Assembly: GCA_027943335.1 (NCBI GenBank)
Contig: BSBK01007857.1
Span: forward strand, 186,001 to 250,000
Direction of reading: 5' to 3'
Length of the DNA stretch: 64,000 nucleotides
From: Chamaecyparis obtusa
Lineage: Eukaryota > Streptophyta > Pinopsida > Cupressales > Cupressaceae
This document shows positions 11,278 to 22,430 of this stretch, piece after piece. How positions within the stretch are numbered: the first letter of the stretch is position 1; every line of letters begins with the position of its first letter. Both the position numbers and the translations under genes were made by a program. Below the pieces are notes generated by a model. It worked only from the letters and a program-made list of their open reading frames with translations, made no database searches and was not told the DNA's origin.

Positions 11278-12868
11278 GAAGAATAGGATACTCTTCCTTT
11301 ACCGATGGATTCTCTGATAAGAAGTGATTTGTTAATCACTGAAACTATTGATATTCAAGTAGATGAAAACAACTCTGAAAGGATGATAAAAATTGGAAAA
11401 TGTTTGAATCAGGATGAACGTGATCAGATGGTTTCCATTTTGCTTGAATTTAAGGACATCTTTCCTGGGACATATTCAGATATGCCAGGTATAGATTCTA
11501 AGATTGTTACTCATAACATTGTTTTAAAATTGAATATGAAACCAGTTAAAAAAAAAAATTGAAAGATGAATCAACAAATTGCTTTATTAGTGAAAGGTGA
11601 AATTGAGAAATTATTGGATTTTGGATTTATCCATTCTATTGACTACTCAGATTGGATTTCAAACATTGTGCCCATGTCAAAAGGAGAAAATAAGATAAGG
11701 ATGTGTACTAATTTTAGAGATTTAAATAAGACATCCTCGAAAGATGATTTCCCATTACCTAATATCGATATGATTGTGGATTCAACAGCGGGCCATGCCT
11801 TGTTATCTTTTATGGATGGTTTTTTGAGATATAGTCAAATCTTTATCCCTCCTAAATATCAATTTAAGACTGCATTTATAACACCTTGGGGAAATTTTTG
11901 TTGGGTCATGATGCCCTTTGGATTAAAAAATATAGGAGCAACCTATCAGCAAGCTATGACCCTAATTTTTCATGATTACATTCATAAGATTCTTGAAGAC
12001 TATGTGGATGTATTTTGGCAAAATCTATACAAAGAGAAGACCACGTTACTATCTTATAATAGATATTTGAAAGAATTTGAAGTTATAATATGAGATTGAA
12101 TCTTAAGAAATGTGTCTTTGGAGTTGATTCCAATAAATTATTAGGATTTATAATCTCTAAGCGAAGCATCGAAGTAGATACTGAAAAGATTGAAGCTATT
12201 GTTAATATGCCTCCTCCTAAGAATATTTCCTAGTTATGAAGTTTACAAGGAAAATTACAAGCTATTCATCACTTTATTTCTAATTTAGCGGACTAAACTA
12301 TCCCTTTTACTTCCTTTCTTAGAAAGGATACTACTTTATCTTGGAATAATGAGTATAAACAAAATTTTGACCAATTTAAGGAGTATCTTGCGAATCCTCC
12401 TATTTTTCATCCTGCTAATTTTGATAAACCATTTCATTTATATACTTCAGTGACTCCACAAGTCATGAGTGCATTGTTAGCTCAAATTGATGATAATGGT
12501 AAAGAAAGACCTGTGTATTACATTAGTCAGACTTTACTTGATTATGAAACAAGATATACAGATTTAGAAAGATAATGTCTTGTTGCAGTTTATGCATGTC
12601 AAAAACTCAGGCATTATCTTATAAATGTTGAAGTTAATGTGATTGTTAAATTTGATCCTTTAAAACATCTTTTCTCACGAACTGATCTCTCTGGCTGGTT
12701 GGCAAAATGGGTGATGTTGCTTACAAAATTTGATCTTAATTTTATTTCTCAAAAGTCTATTAAGGGACAAGCATTGACAGATTATCTAGCTAAACCTCCT
12801 TGTCCTCACTTAGATAAATGCTCTAGTTCAATAGAATTTCCTGATGATAATATCCTAGCTATTCAATA
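11278..12868 (+). pseudogene. T reverse transcriptase and first RNase H
   Basis: Gypsy RT: GENKIRMCTNFRDLNKTSSKDDFPLPNID (about 11685-11775), SFMDGFLRYSQIFIPP with the first catalytic Asp, FKTAFITPWGNFCWVMMPFGLKN, then the active site reads YVDV near 12000 instead of YVDD, so one catalytic Asp is lost. A frameshift near 12080 leads to the connection (LLGFIISKRSIEVDTEKIEA) and the first RNase H (HLYTSVTPQVMSALLAQ, YYISQTLLDYETRYTDLER), ending in LTDYLAKPP at about 12780. Stops at 12232, 12294 and 12573 are among those that kill it. Confidence 0.88.
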
Positions 12869-14626
12869 GGAGGATATTTTGGAATTGTATTTTGATGGGT
12901 CTAAGTGTAAGACAAGTTCTAGTGTGGGTATTATCTTGATTCTGCCTATGAAAAAACCCATCCCTCTATCATATAAACTAACCTTTCCTTGTACTAATAA
13001 CATTGCAGAGTATGAAACTCTTATAGCTGGTCTACGAGAAACTTCATCCCTCAATATCAAACATTTACAAATATATGGAGATTCACAACTGATTGTTGAA
13101 TAGATTAAAGGAGGATATCAGACTAAAAATTTTAAAATGACACAATATAGAGATTTAGCTCTTGATATGCTTTCACAATTCTCCTCTTGTATGATTCAAA
13201 CTTTACCTAGGAAGGATAATCGACATGCAGATGCAATGGCAAGTGCAGCTTCCTTGGTTTGTCTTGAGAACAATGCTGAAAACTTTCAATTTACTATACA
13301 AACTCTTAAATACCCTACAATTTTTGACAAGATTACCTCTGACTATTTTAATTTGCATTCAGATGAATGGTATTCACATATTTTTCATTTTTTGAAGGAT
13401 GGTACTTTTCCTAAATGTGCAACAAGGAACATGCATAATCGTATTAGGAAACTTGCAACACGTTACATCATTTTAGGATATACACTTTACAAATGCTCTT
13501 ATGAAGGATTATTATTAAGATGTCTCAATAGAACTGAAATTCTTGTAGCTTTAGCAGAAGCTCATTCTGGTTCTTGTGGGGGACATTTTGGTGGAAAATC
13601 CCTGGTTAATAAATTCCTTCGAATGGGATATTATTGGAAAATAATGGAACATGATTCTTTCATGTTCTTTAAGAAATGTCCTCAATGTCAACAACATAGT
13701 AATTTGATTCATGCTCCTGCTCTTGAGGTTCGTAATCAAGTTTCTCCATGGCCTTTTAGTGTTTGGGGTTTTGATCTTATTGGAAAAATCTCACCGGATT
13801 CTTCTCAAGGACATACTTACATTCTCACTACTACGGATTATTTCATGAAGTGGGTTGAAGCTATCCCTATTCATTCAACAATGGTGGATGTTATTTGTGA
13901 TTTCATCCTTAATAATATCATAACAAGATTTGGTAGAGCTTCGAAGATAATTTCAGATAAAGGAACATCTTTTAAAAACAAAGAAGTTGTGAAATTCTTG
14001 GAGAAATATAGGATTCAAAATAGATTTTCAACTCCTTACTATCTGAAATCTAATGGACAAGCTGAAGCATCAAATAAAATTATTGAACAATCTTGAGAAA
14101 GACAGTTAGTAAGCATGTGAAAGATTGGCATACTCAACTAACTTATGCTTTATGGGCCTATAGGACTAGTATTCATACTACCATGGGTACTTCCCCTTAT
14201 AACCTTGTCTATGGTACTAATGCTATTATGCCTTTGGAACTAGAAATACCTTCTTTACATGTTTCATTTGATGGGATAATTGATAAAGATACTTTTCATG
14301 AACAATGCTTACAAGAATTAGAAATGTTGGATGAACAACAAATACATGCATTAGAACACATAAAATCTTATCATAAATCTCTTTAGAAACAATACAATCA
14401 TAAGGTAATTGAACGAACATTTGTGATTGGTGATTTATTCCTTTATGAGAATCAATGAAATGTGAATGATTTACCAGGTGAAAAAGGAAAATTTAGCCCT
14501 AATTGGCTTGGACCTTTTTTTGTTATTGAAGACTTTGGTTTGGGTGCTTACAAACTTGCTGATATGGATGGTGTTTCTTTTAAGGAACACATGAATATTA
14601 TGCATCTTAAATGTTATTACCCTTAA
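12869..14626 (+). pseudogene. T second (archaeal-type) RNase H and integrase
   Basis: LYFDGSKCKTSSSVGIILI, IPLSYKLTF, NNIAEYETLIAGLR, IYGDSQLIVE and HADAMASAAS (12879-13260) form a second RNase H with its Asp-Glu-Asp-Asp residues, the extra domain typical of plant Tat elements. Integrase follows: HHCC zinc module (HSGSCGGHFGG through CPQCQQH, about 13560-13690), catalytic D in GFDLIGKISP, D in IISDKGTSF, E in NGQAEASNK (about 14055-14070), a frameshift at 14096, and the GPY/F-like SPNWLGPFF tail (about 14490). Stop at 14624. Stops at 13102, 14384 and 14457 inactivate it. Confidence 0.9.
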
Positions 14627-14848
14627 TCTCATTTTTTCCATGTGCATTTATGTATTCCTTATAAAGATTCATTTTATAGGTTATGTAGTTTTAGCAAAAT
14701 TACATATTGAATATGTTTATGCACTTTCTTTCTTTCTTTCTTTCTATTAAGTTTTATATTGATGAAAGCATAGCAATCAAACGTAGAACTAATTAGTAGA
14801 GAAATTTTTTCATTCTTCAAAAATATTTTTTCAAGTTTTGATACATAT
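14627..14848 (+). other. T spacer with (CTTT)n microsatellite
   Basis: Non-coding stretch between the integrase stop and the antisense gene. It includes about five CTTT units at 14723-14745. Nothing else is recognisable. Confidence 0.6.
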
Positions 14849-17245
14849 ATGGCCAATGGCCCTATCTATCACTATGTCTACCACTATGTCACTCTGATGG
14901 CCGATGACTCCCGGATCTCTCTGCTCTATGCTAGGAAGATGAATATTTGTGTGTCCAAGTATGGCTCTTGGATGTGCTCATATTGTGTACACATCCTCAG
15001 ATACCCTATACCTCTACCATCAGCATCTCCTCTCTTTCTCTGCACAGTCTCAGCTCTTGCTGGATACATACAAAGATGTCAGCATGCCTGTCAGGATCTC
15101 TGTGACTGATAGAAGACTCTCGCTCGCCAGCTGGTAGTCAATAGGATATAATTGTATCCTTGATAATCTTAGATACAAATATCCTCCACTCTGCTATGCT
15201 AGCTATAGAAAGAAAAAAACTTTTATTGGTCTAGTATCCTATCTATCTCAAATCAAATCACATATTCAATCAAATTTCATACCTGGGTCTCCCTCCTGGA
15301 TGTCACTAAAATGTCTAGATGGTGGGGGCATGGAGTGACTACTCTCTCCACACTCACTATATCTAGGTCTTGATGGTGGTGTCTCTATGTGGGGCTATGG
15401 GGACCATCATGATCTCAATGGTGATGCGTGAGTAATAGGTATATCTGCACCAGTATCACCAGCTAGAGGCATGTCCTCAGCTCTGTCCTCCACTCTCTCA
15501 TCTACTCTATCTTCTCTCTCCTCCTCCTCCATGGGATCTCCCTCAGGGATGTGCTACTCCTCATCTCTAATGTCCTCATCCTCCTCTATGGCTCCACTAT
15601 CTCGGTGTGTCCCCTCTGAAAAGCATGGATCACCTATGGGATAATCCTTAGGAAAGATAGGATAGATCCCCTCTAAACTCTAGTACCTAATGTAATCTTG
15701 GCTCGTGCCTGAATAGGACACATCTAATGGTACCTCTATATCCTTTGTCTCCTCTATATCACTATCCTCTATGTCTTCCATCGATGGTTAGTGTATGGCA
15801 TTGGGTCTTTGTTAGTATCTCGTTAGATGTACATAGTGAGGTACTACCTTAGGGACTCCCTGTAACAAGTTGAATTGCCTCATCACCTGATCATAATAGT
15901 AGGGCATCACTATATGACTTTGATGACCCTCTAGCAACTTACACTTCTTTGAATGTCTCATCTTGAATCATGTATCAAGCCACTTTGTCATCCGGTAGTA
16001 GGGTCTCCATATCACATCGGTGCTAGCAATGCGGTCTAGATTTACTCTCTAGTAGAGCATATCCTCAAACTACCAAACATCTCTCAAAGGATATGTAAAG
16101 GCTCTCACTATACTCACATCTACCATCATGGGAACCCCATGTGGATGTGTACATGTGAAATGCCCAAATATCCAAATCTGTAGAAGCGTGCATGTCGACA
16201 AACTCTCTTGTTGATACCTCACTAGCTGACTGAGCTCATGGTATAGCTGAGCTAACATGCTACGACCCCATGAGAAAATGGTCCTATCTTTCTCCATCCT
16301 CTATATGAGATATGTCAGAGGTGAAAAAAATATGGTACCCTTTGAGTTGGGTATCACAACCAAGGCTACTATACATAGCATCACCTTCTGTACTAAAGGT
16401 GTAGGGCCTGACAGTATGGAAGATAGTAGGATCTAATCTGACCAGGTCTACATCTGTGGAAGCACTTGTGTACAATACTTTGTGTCTACATGGATCTCCT
16501 CACAACCATGCTATGCTCTAGGTCTGATGGTCTCCCCTCAGACTGGAAGCCACATGATCCTGTAGACATCATCTAAGGTCACTGTGATCTCACCAAAGGG
16601 AAGATGGAAGGAGCATGTATCCTCATCCCACCTCTTTATCAGAGCCAATAGCATGGCTTAGTGTAGTCTGATCTATGGAAGGACTGATACCCACTATAGT
16701 CCCACATCCCTTAGTAACTACATCCTATCATCATCAAGCTCAGACAGTCTCTCTTTGACCTTGACTAGAAACTCCCCAAAGGGATGCTCTCGGAAATAGA
16801 CCAAGTCCCGCAAGCATAAATAAACATCATATCAGTCATCCATATCATCAAATCTGCAAATCTAATTGAACTAGGTCAAATTTGACCTCAGTTAGGTGAA
16901 GGATGACCTTACTGGGTCGATGTCAACTTTAGTGGGTCAGGGTCAACCTTTTTGGGTCAAGGTCAACCTCATCTCAAAAATTGACAAAAACCCTCTAGTC
17001 AATGTCAACTTTCATGGGTCAAAGTTGACCTAGAAGGGTTGATGTTGACCTAAATGGGTCAGGATCAACCTAAAAGGGGTAAGACCAACCTTGCCTATAA
17101 AAAATAGGAATTTGGAATGTACAAAGGTGGATAACAGTAAACTCACCTCAGGTAGTGACCGTTTGATAGCGAGGTTGTGTCTAAGAATCTCCAGGCATGT
17201 CGCTAGAATTTCCTCTCTTCTCGGCATCTTCATTCCTTGTTTCAA
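14849..17245 (-). pseudogene. Antisense plant mobile domain (PMD) gene carried by T
   Basis: On the minus strand, opposite to T, between integrase and PPT. A putative first exon starts at ATG 17227 (MPRREEILATCLEILRHN) and ends at a GTGAGT donor (17146). A TTTGCAG acceptor ends at 16854. Exon 2 gives the PMD hallmarks: HPFGEFLVKVKERLSELDDD, LIKRWDEDTCSFHLPFGEIT with VTLDDVYRIMWLP (about 16640-16540), and FSWGRSMLAQLYHELSQL with LLQIWIFGHF (16280-16150). An acidic tail with EEDEDIRDEE and MEEEERRED runs at about 15640-15480. PMD proteins (MAIN/MAIL family and transposon-borne relatives) are plant nuclear proteins. Several stops (often at Trp codons) and at least two frameshifts make it a pseudogene, and the exon 1 frame does not run directly into exon 2. 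Confidence 0.82.
16868..17090. repeat. Array of TTGAC/GTCAA motifs in putative PMD intron
   Basis: About a dozen TTGAC cores, on both strands, in roughly 200 bases, mostly in units of the form GGGTCAA-GGTCAACC or GTTGACCTA spaced about 15-25 bases. The array lies inside the putative antisense intron (16854-17146). TTGAC is the W-box core bound by WRKY factors; any regulatory use here is inference, and a simple diverged tandem repeat is the alternative. Confidence 0.7.
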
Positions 17246-17800
17246 ATCTGAAAATGGTAAGAATGAGTAATTATTTCTCTCTTTTTCTTATTTATAAGTT
17301 CAAATTAGGGTTTCCTTAGGGTAAACTCAAATTTTCCCTTCTTTTGCATTTAGACAAACATCCACTCTTTTTATCATAACTTGAGTTCGGTAACTCTATT
17401 TTTAGTGTTGTCAATGGTGTTGGAATCATGATTCAGATATCTAACACATTGAACTAGTTTAGGAAGGTTAGGAATCCATCTAATTAGTTTAGGAAAGGAC
17501 TTTTCAACACTCTTCATTTCCAGTATATAGAGTTTTTCTTATCACCCTATTTCACCCTTCCGAAGTAGAAAGCCGAAATAGGGGGGCATAAGGGGCTCTA
17601 TATACTTCTCAAATCATCATATAGTAAGCTTTAGTGGATTTATGGATTTTCATTAACATTGTGTGTTGTAGGTTCTAATAGTTTTCTATAGGATCTTTAC
17701 ATCGAGGACTTGGCTATATCCTTTTTATTTACTATGATGTTTTCTTACTTTAGCTTGCATATTCACGTAGTGTCATATCTAAGCTAAAGTGGGGGCTAAA
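17246..17800 (+). other. T 3' untranslated region and polypurine tract
   Basis: No coding frame. An A/G-rich tract AAAGTGGGGGCTAAA (17786-17800) abuts the 3' LTR and fits a PPT. A second G-rich stretch, GAAATAGGGGGGCATAAGGGG, lies near 17573-17594, about 200 bases upstream. Confidence 0.65.
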
Positions 17801-19453
17801 TGTATCATCTTAAAATGGAAGAATTTCCATCTTGATAGGTTTAGAACCCTCTTTTATTACATTTATCATGATAGACTTGCATTTAGGATGCATTTTGCAC
17901 TTATCTTCTTCATTCTAGGTGAAATTAGGGTTAGGATCCTGAGGATTCTCCTTAATTTCCCTTTTCCCATGGCTCTATTTTCTAGGTAGGACATGGAAAT
18001 AGGTCCTCCTAGCCTTCATCATATTCATCATAGGATTTTATGCCTATCCTTGGCATTCTATCCTTTTTTGCTATCATTTCTAGGTCTCTAGGCATCCTCG
18101 GGACCTCCTGTCCTGATTCTGACTGGATCTGAGCCCACAGGGTCAAAATCGAGATTGTTCCTAACTAGGTCAGGTTTGAACTCAATCCTGACTAGGTTAG
18201 GTTTGAGCTTGATCTTGACTTGGTTAGGTTTGAGCTTGATCCTGACTAGGTCAGTTACAACCTCGATTCTGACCTCCTCTGGAATTTATGCCCCTTTTTC
18301 AAAATTTGGTCCCGACAGGCACCGAAATCAATGTTGGGCCCTCAGATCCAACTCCAAAAAGGTTTTAATTTGAATTTCATTTAAATATTTTCCCTCCTTA
18401 GTTGGTTATTGTGATTGGACCTTAATTCAAGGTGAAATTTGAATTATGGTTCCTCACATTGCTCTAGGAGCCTCACCTTGAAACCTCTATATAACGACTC
18501 TCATTTGCATTCATTTTCACCAAGTACAACCGAGCATTCTCATGATCAAGTTCTCTCAAGGAGTTAATTTCATGAGCAAGAATATTTCAAGCAAGCAAGG
18601 AATGGTGAAGATGCAAGATAGCAAGAGGATGATATAGAAGATCAAGCCATTGTTGAAATCAAGCATCTTTGTGAACACATATTTAGAGCAAGAGAGATCC
18701 TTTCTTCCTTGATCCACTATTATCAACTTTTCAAGCATTCAAGGATTCAATCATGGAGTAACAATTATGGATTGTGAGTTTGGTAGAAGTACTTTAGCCT
18801 TGGGGGCTTGGTATGCTTTTCTATCTCATTCAAATCTATGCATTATTGTTTCATACATACTCATGCTAGGGTTTTGATCTAGAGGATTAGATCTTGGAAT
18901 TACATTTTCAATACATACACACACACACACACACATTCTATTTCAATTGGCTATTAATGGAGGTGGAGATCACCAAAATGGGGGTTTGACTAAGGCCAAA
19001 CCCTAAATAGCCACCCCCAAAACTCCCTTTTTCAGATATCTGCAGTCACTATTTTGGGAATCAAAGGACAGATTTGAGTACCCTTTTCACCAAACTTTCA
19101 AGATCTATGAACAAAGTCAGAATCAACCTTCTAAATAAAAATGTAGTCTTTGACCTTTTATGAGGGTCAAAGTTGACGTGCTACTGGAAAGATGAAACTT
19201 TTTTGTGTTTTCTCTATCTCGGCTTTTTGATCACATATCTGGTTGCAAAATCTTTCAAAACCTCACACAAACTTTAGAAAATAGGTATTTCTATATCAAT
19301 TTCATGATGAGGTATGTATCTTGACCAAATTAATTTTCAAGTATTTCTAGATTTACTTATACTATTTCAACTTCAAATCCAAAATAAAATATTACAAATG
19401 AAAAGGTGTTGAACGTTAGGTACATTACTAAGCTTCCATTTCTCCCCTATTCA
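17801..19453 (+). repeat. 3' LTR of gypsy element T
   Basis: Direct repeat of 822-2466. It begins right after the PPT. It keeps the 27-bp array (about 18150-18280) and the TATA at 18487, but the second TATA-like site reads CTAAATAG. A (CA)n run at 18916-18935 is expanded relative to ACATACACAAACAC in the 5' LTR. Confidence 0.88.
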
Positions 19454-19479
19454 TTAATATATCTGATGTTCCCAATATC

Positions 19480-21655
19480 TTCAGAGGGAAAGCCATCATC
19501 CAACTAGTGAAACCCTTCTTTGTTAACCCTAGGTTTCATTTTAAATCTTTGCCCCCCCCTTCAACCCATCAGGTGTAGGCTCCTCTTCATTTGAAGTCAG
19601 GTGAACCTCCTATTTCCTCCACATTTGAAAAAGGGAAATCATCTTCTCAGGCAGCAAGGTGATTTGTCCTGATTAAACTCATTGTTAAAAACCTCTCTCA
19701 GCATTCCTAGTTCAAATCTCAATTTGGGTGGGAAATGTTTTTGAATGATCATCATGTATTTTTGAGTAAGTGAACCCCTTTTCATGGGAGAAACAAACAA
19801 GGTCATGCTTGGTATCCACAACCCCAACTAATTTTTGACATTTGTGAAGGCACACCACCTGGATCACCTATTATTATTTGTCATTCTCCTGGCCCTAGGA
19901 TAGACCAAGGTAGTCTCGCCAATGCTAAGAAGAATTTAGGAGGGGTCAAAATCCATTCCTTTTAGCAACTAGATTTTAGAGCACCCTTCAATCCAAAAAA
20001 GTCTTTTCAAGTATGGCAAACTAAGCCTTTGCAGATCCCCGCAAATCAAGTGATTTCTCCTACTAGCAACCGGGCTTCCAATAGGCCCAACATTATTTTG
20101 CTAGAAAAATTTCTTCAAGATCAAATTGATCATCTTCAAGAAATGACTATCATTGGTAAGTTTTCCAATAAAGCTCTCTCATTTACTGATATTAAGGCAT
20201 GGGCCTTTCAGAACTAGGTGGGATTATCAGACATTTTTTGTTTGGATGATGAGTTGGGTTGTTTTATGGAAAATTTTGTATCTTCAGTTGATAGGGATGC
20301 TATTCATAAGGTTAAAAGCTAGTTTGGTAATGGGTCAGGTCTTTTTACTTCACTTTGGACCCCAAACCTAAAATTAGGTAGTAGTTTTTCCCTATTCTTT
20401 CCCATCTAGATAGGCCTGCCAAAACTGCCTTTGGAATATTAGGAGCTTGAAATCATGGAAAGTATAGCTAATAGGCTTGGCATTTTCATTAAACATGATC
20501 TTGTACCTTTTGAGTTTCCTCTACAAGACACCAGAGTATGGATTCTTCTTGATTCAACAAAGGAGTTACCTAGTTACATTACTTTGAAATCCAAATGGGT
20601 CTCTTCAGATTAGCCCAATGTTCAACAAACTGAGGCTTCAATAGATAATTTTTAGCATTAGCTAGGCCATTTCACATCTCAGTGTAATAATTTGGGTAAT
20701 ACTGTCATGATGGTTTGTGAGGATCATTGTACAAACCTACTCAAATGCTCATCCCAACATATTCAACAAAGGTAGGAGCAAAGTCAATCCCCTTTTCCAG
20801 AGACCCTTAAGTCCATCTTTCATTCACCCCATCAAGATTTTTCTCAAGCTTACAAGTCCTCCATTTTCTTCATGTTTATAGTGAGCTATGTTCTTATGCT
20901 TCAGAATTATTCTACCAAGGTCTGAGCCATAGGATGGGATCTGGAAGACTCTCCTAATCAAGAGGTTGATAGATTAATTCATCACCTTATGTACCAATCT
21001 TCGCCTATTAAGATGCCCATTTCATAGGATGTGATCAACAAAGATGCATTAGTTAATCTTAGAGCTTGGAAGCTTTCAGATTAGTTATTGATAGAGTTGG
21101 CTACTAAAATAATCAATGAAATTGTAGCCAAGGAGGGTGTAATTTTTCATGAAGATTTCAAGCAGCATATGGATTTAGACCCTTCCCATCAGGACAACTT
21201 GATTTTACTTTTAGATAATGTAACATTAGTTCCCGCACTACAAGAAGAGTTAGGGACCTCTCATTCAAACCTTGAGATGCTCCACGAGACAAATCAGAGT
21301 GACCCTCACATGGTTCAGTGCCCAATAGACGTCCAAAGTGATGGTATACAAAGGGAATATCAACCCCAATTAGTGGTTTTGGAATATAATCAGTTATCCC
21401 AAGAATCAATGGACAAGCTAAGCCAAGTTGAATACCCAGATCAGCGTCCCCCATTTGTAGACAAGAGTCCTATGGGTGGAGTTTTTTATCACCAAACCTC
21501 ATTATCAATTGAATAAACACCAAGTAAAAAGATTCTAGTGTCTTTGATTCCTAAGAAGTGGGATAGGAAACCAAAGAATGTCCAGGAAAAGGTGGAAATA
21601 GATGCTGGTATTCAGTCAACATTGGATGGAAAAATTAATCCATCAAAATGAGAGA
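19480..21655 (+). pseudogene. LINE ORF1 (DUF4283-like)
   Basis: Interrupted frames. The region 20200-20640 reads IFCLDDELGCFMENFVSSVDRD, LPLEY, ELEIMESIANRLGIFIKHD and TRVWILLDSTKELPSYITL, matching the LPLEYW/RVCVLLD pattern of the DUF4283 domain in plant L1 ORF1 proteins, which probably binds RNA. A C-terminal frame at 21088-21516 is Glu/Gln-rich and not recognised. I see no CCHC knuckle. Stops at 20218, 20391, 20608 and 20656 fall where Trp is expected in the family. Confidence 0.68.
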
Positions 21656-21686
21656 CAAGGATGACTAAGTGTTCTCCTTGTCCACA

Positions 21687-22430
21687 ATGAAGATTGCTTC
21701 ATGGAATGTCAAAGGCTTGAATGCCTCTGAAAAGAGACATAGAATCAAGCAAGAGTTAGATTCTATGAGGGCCGACATCATTTTATTACAAGAAACAAAA
21801 TTGTCTCAAGAGTCTTTTGAAAAGAAAGTAGGCAAGTGGAGCTCCTAGCAGTCAGTTCAGCAGCAAGGCAATGGTGCATTGGGAGGCTTGGCCATATTAT
21901 GGGATCCCAAAAATATTCAAGCACAATCCTTAACATAGGTTGATAACTATCAAATGTTGAATATCATTGTGTTTGACTTGTCTTTAATTCTGATTAATGT
22001 GTATGGCCCCACTGCAACAAGTGATAAGCAATCTCTTTGGCTAGAACTAACGGGTCTAATTCAGTCTCAATCCAATCAGCATATTATTGTGGGGGGAGAT
22101 TTTAATGCAATCTAAAAGGCCTCTGAGAAGATTGGGTGCATCTCTCCTCTAATTAAAACCATCATAGATTTCTCAAACTTTGTGGAAGATAATAAGCTCA
22201 TGGACATTGAGCCTATCACAGGTTCTTTCACATGGACAAACAAAAGAGCACATTTTTCTCAGATTGTAGTTAGGTTGGACTAGTTTTTGATAGTTATAGA
22301 CTGGAAGCTCACTGGCACCACTTTCCAATTAGAGATCCTGGTGTGCCTAGGATCAGATCATTTCCCTATCACTTTACAGCTAAATCTTCCCTCACTCATT
22401 ACAGGACCCCAACATCAGCCTTCTTTCAAG
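21687..22430 (+). pseudogene. LINE ORF2 APE endonuclease domain
   Basis: Starts at ATG 21687 with MKIASWNVKGLNASEKRHRI, then LLQETKLSQ (catalytic Glu), INVYGPTA, IIVGGDFNAI (Asp/Asn), GSFTWTNKRAHFS, and GSDHFPITL (catalytic Asp-His) at about 22340-22375. These are the conserved apurinic endonuclease motifs that nick target DNA. Stops at 21847, 21937, 22111 and 22279 interrupt it. Confidence 0.87.

Larger units (their letters stand above)
822..19453 (+). mobile_element. Ty3/gypsy LTR retrotransposon T, Tat-like, with nested copia A1
   Basis: Two direct repeats of about 1.65 kb (822-2466 and 17801-19453), both starting TGTATCATCTT and ending near CCTATTCA, bound a plus-strand gypsy polyprotein. 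Order: gag remnant, protease, G-patch-like segment, RT, RNase H, a second RNase H and integrase, so RT precedes integrase as in Ty3/gypsy. The second RNase H, large LTRs and an antisense gene before the 3' LTR are features of the plant Tat lineage. The 3' LTR follows a purine-rich PPT. Removing nested A1 (6.8 kb) leaves about 11.8 kb. The five bases before the 5' LTR are CTGAT, but CTGAT occurs only 9 bases beyond my 3' LTR end, so the target duplication is unresolved. Confidence 0.88.

Noticed and set aside
14849..15137. Plus-strand frames with Cys and Tyr-rich sequence after T integrase
   Set aside because: The minus strand reads as the C-terminal part of the PMD gene with an acidic tail; the plus-strand frames are its shadow.
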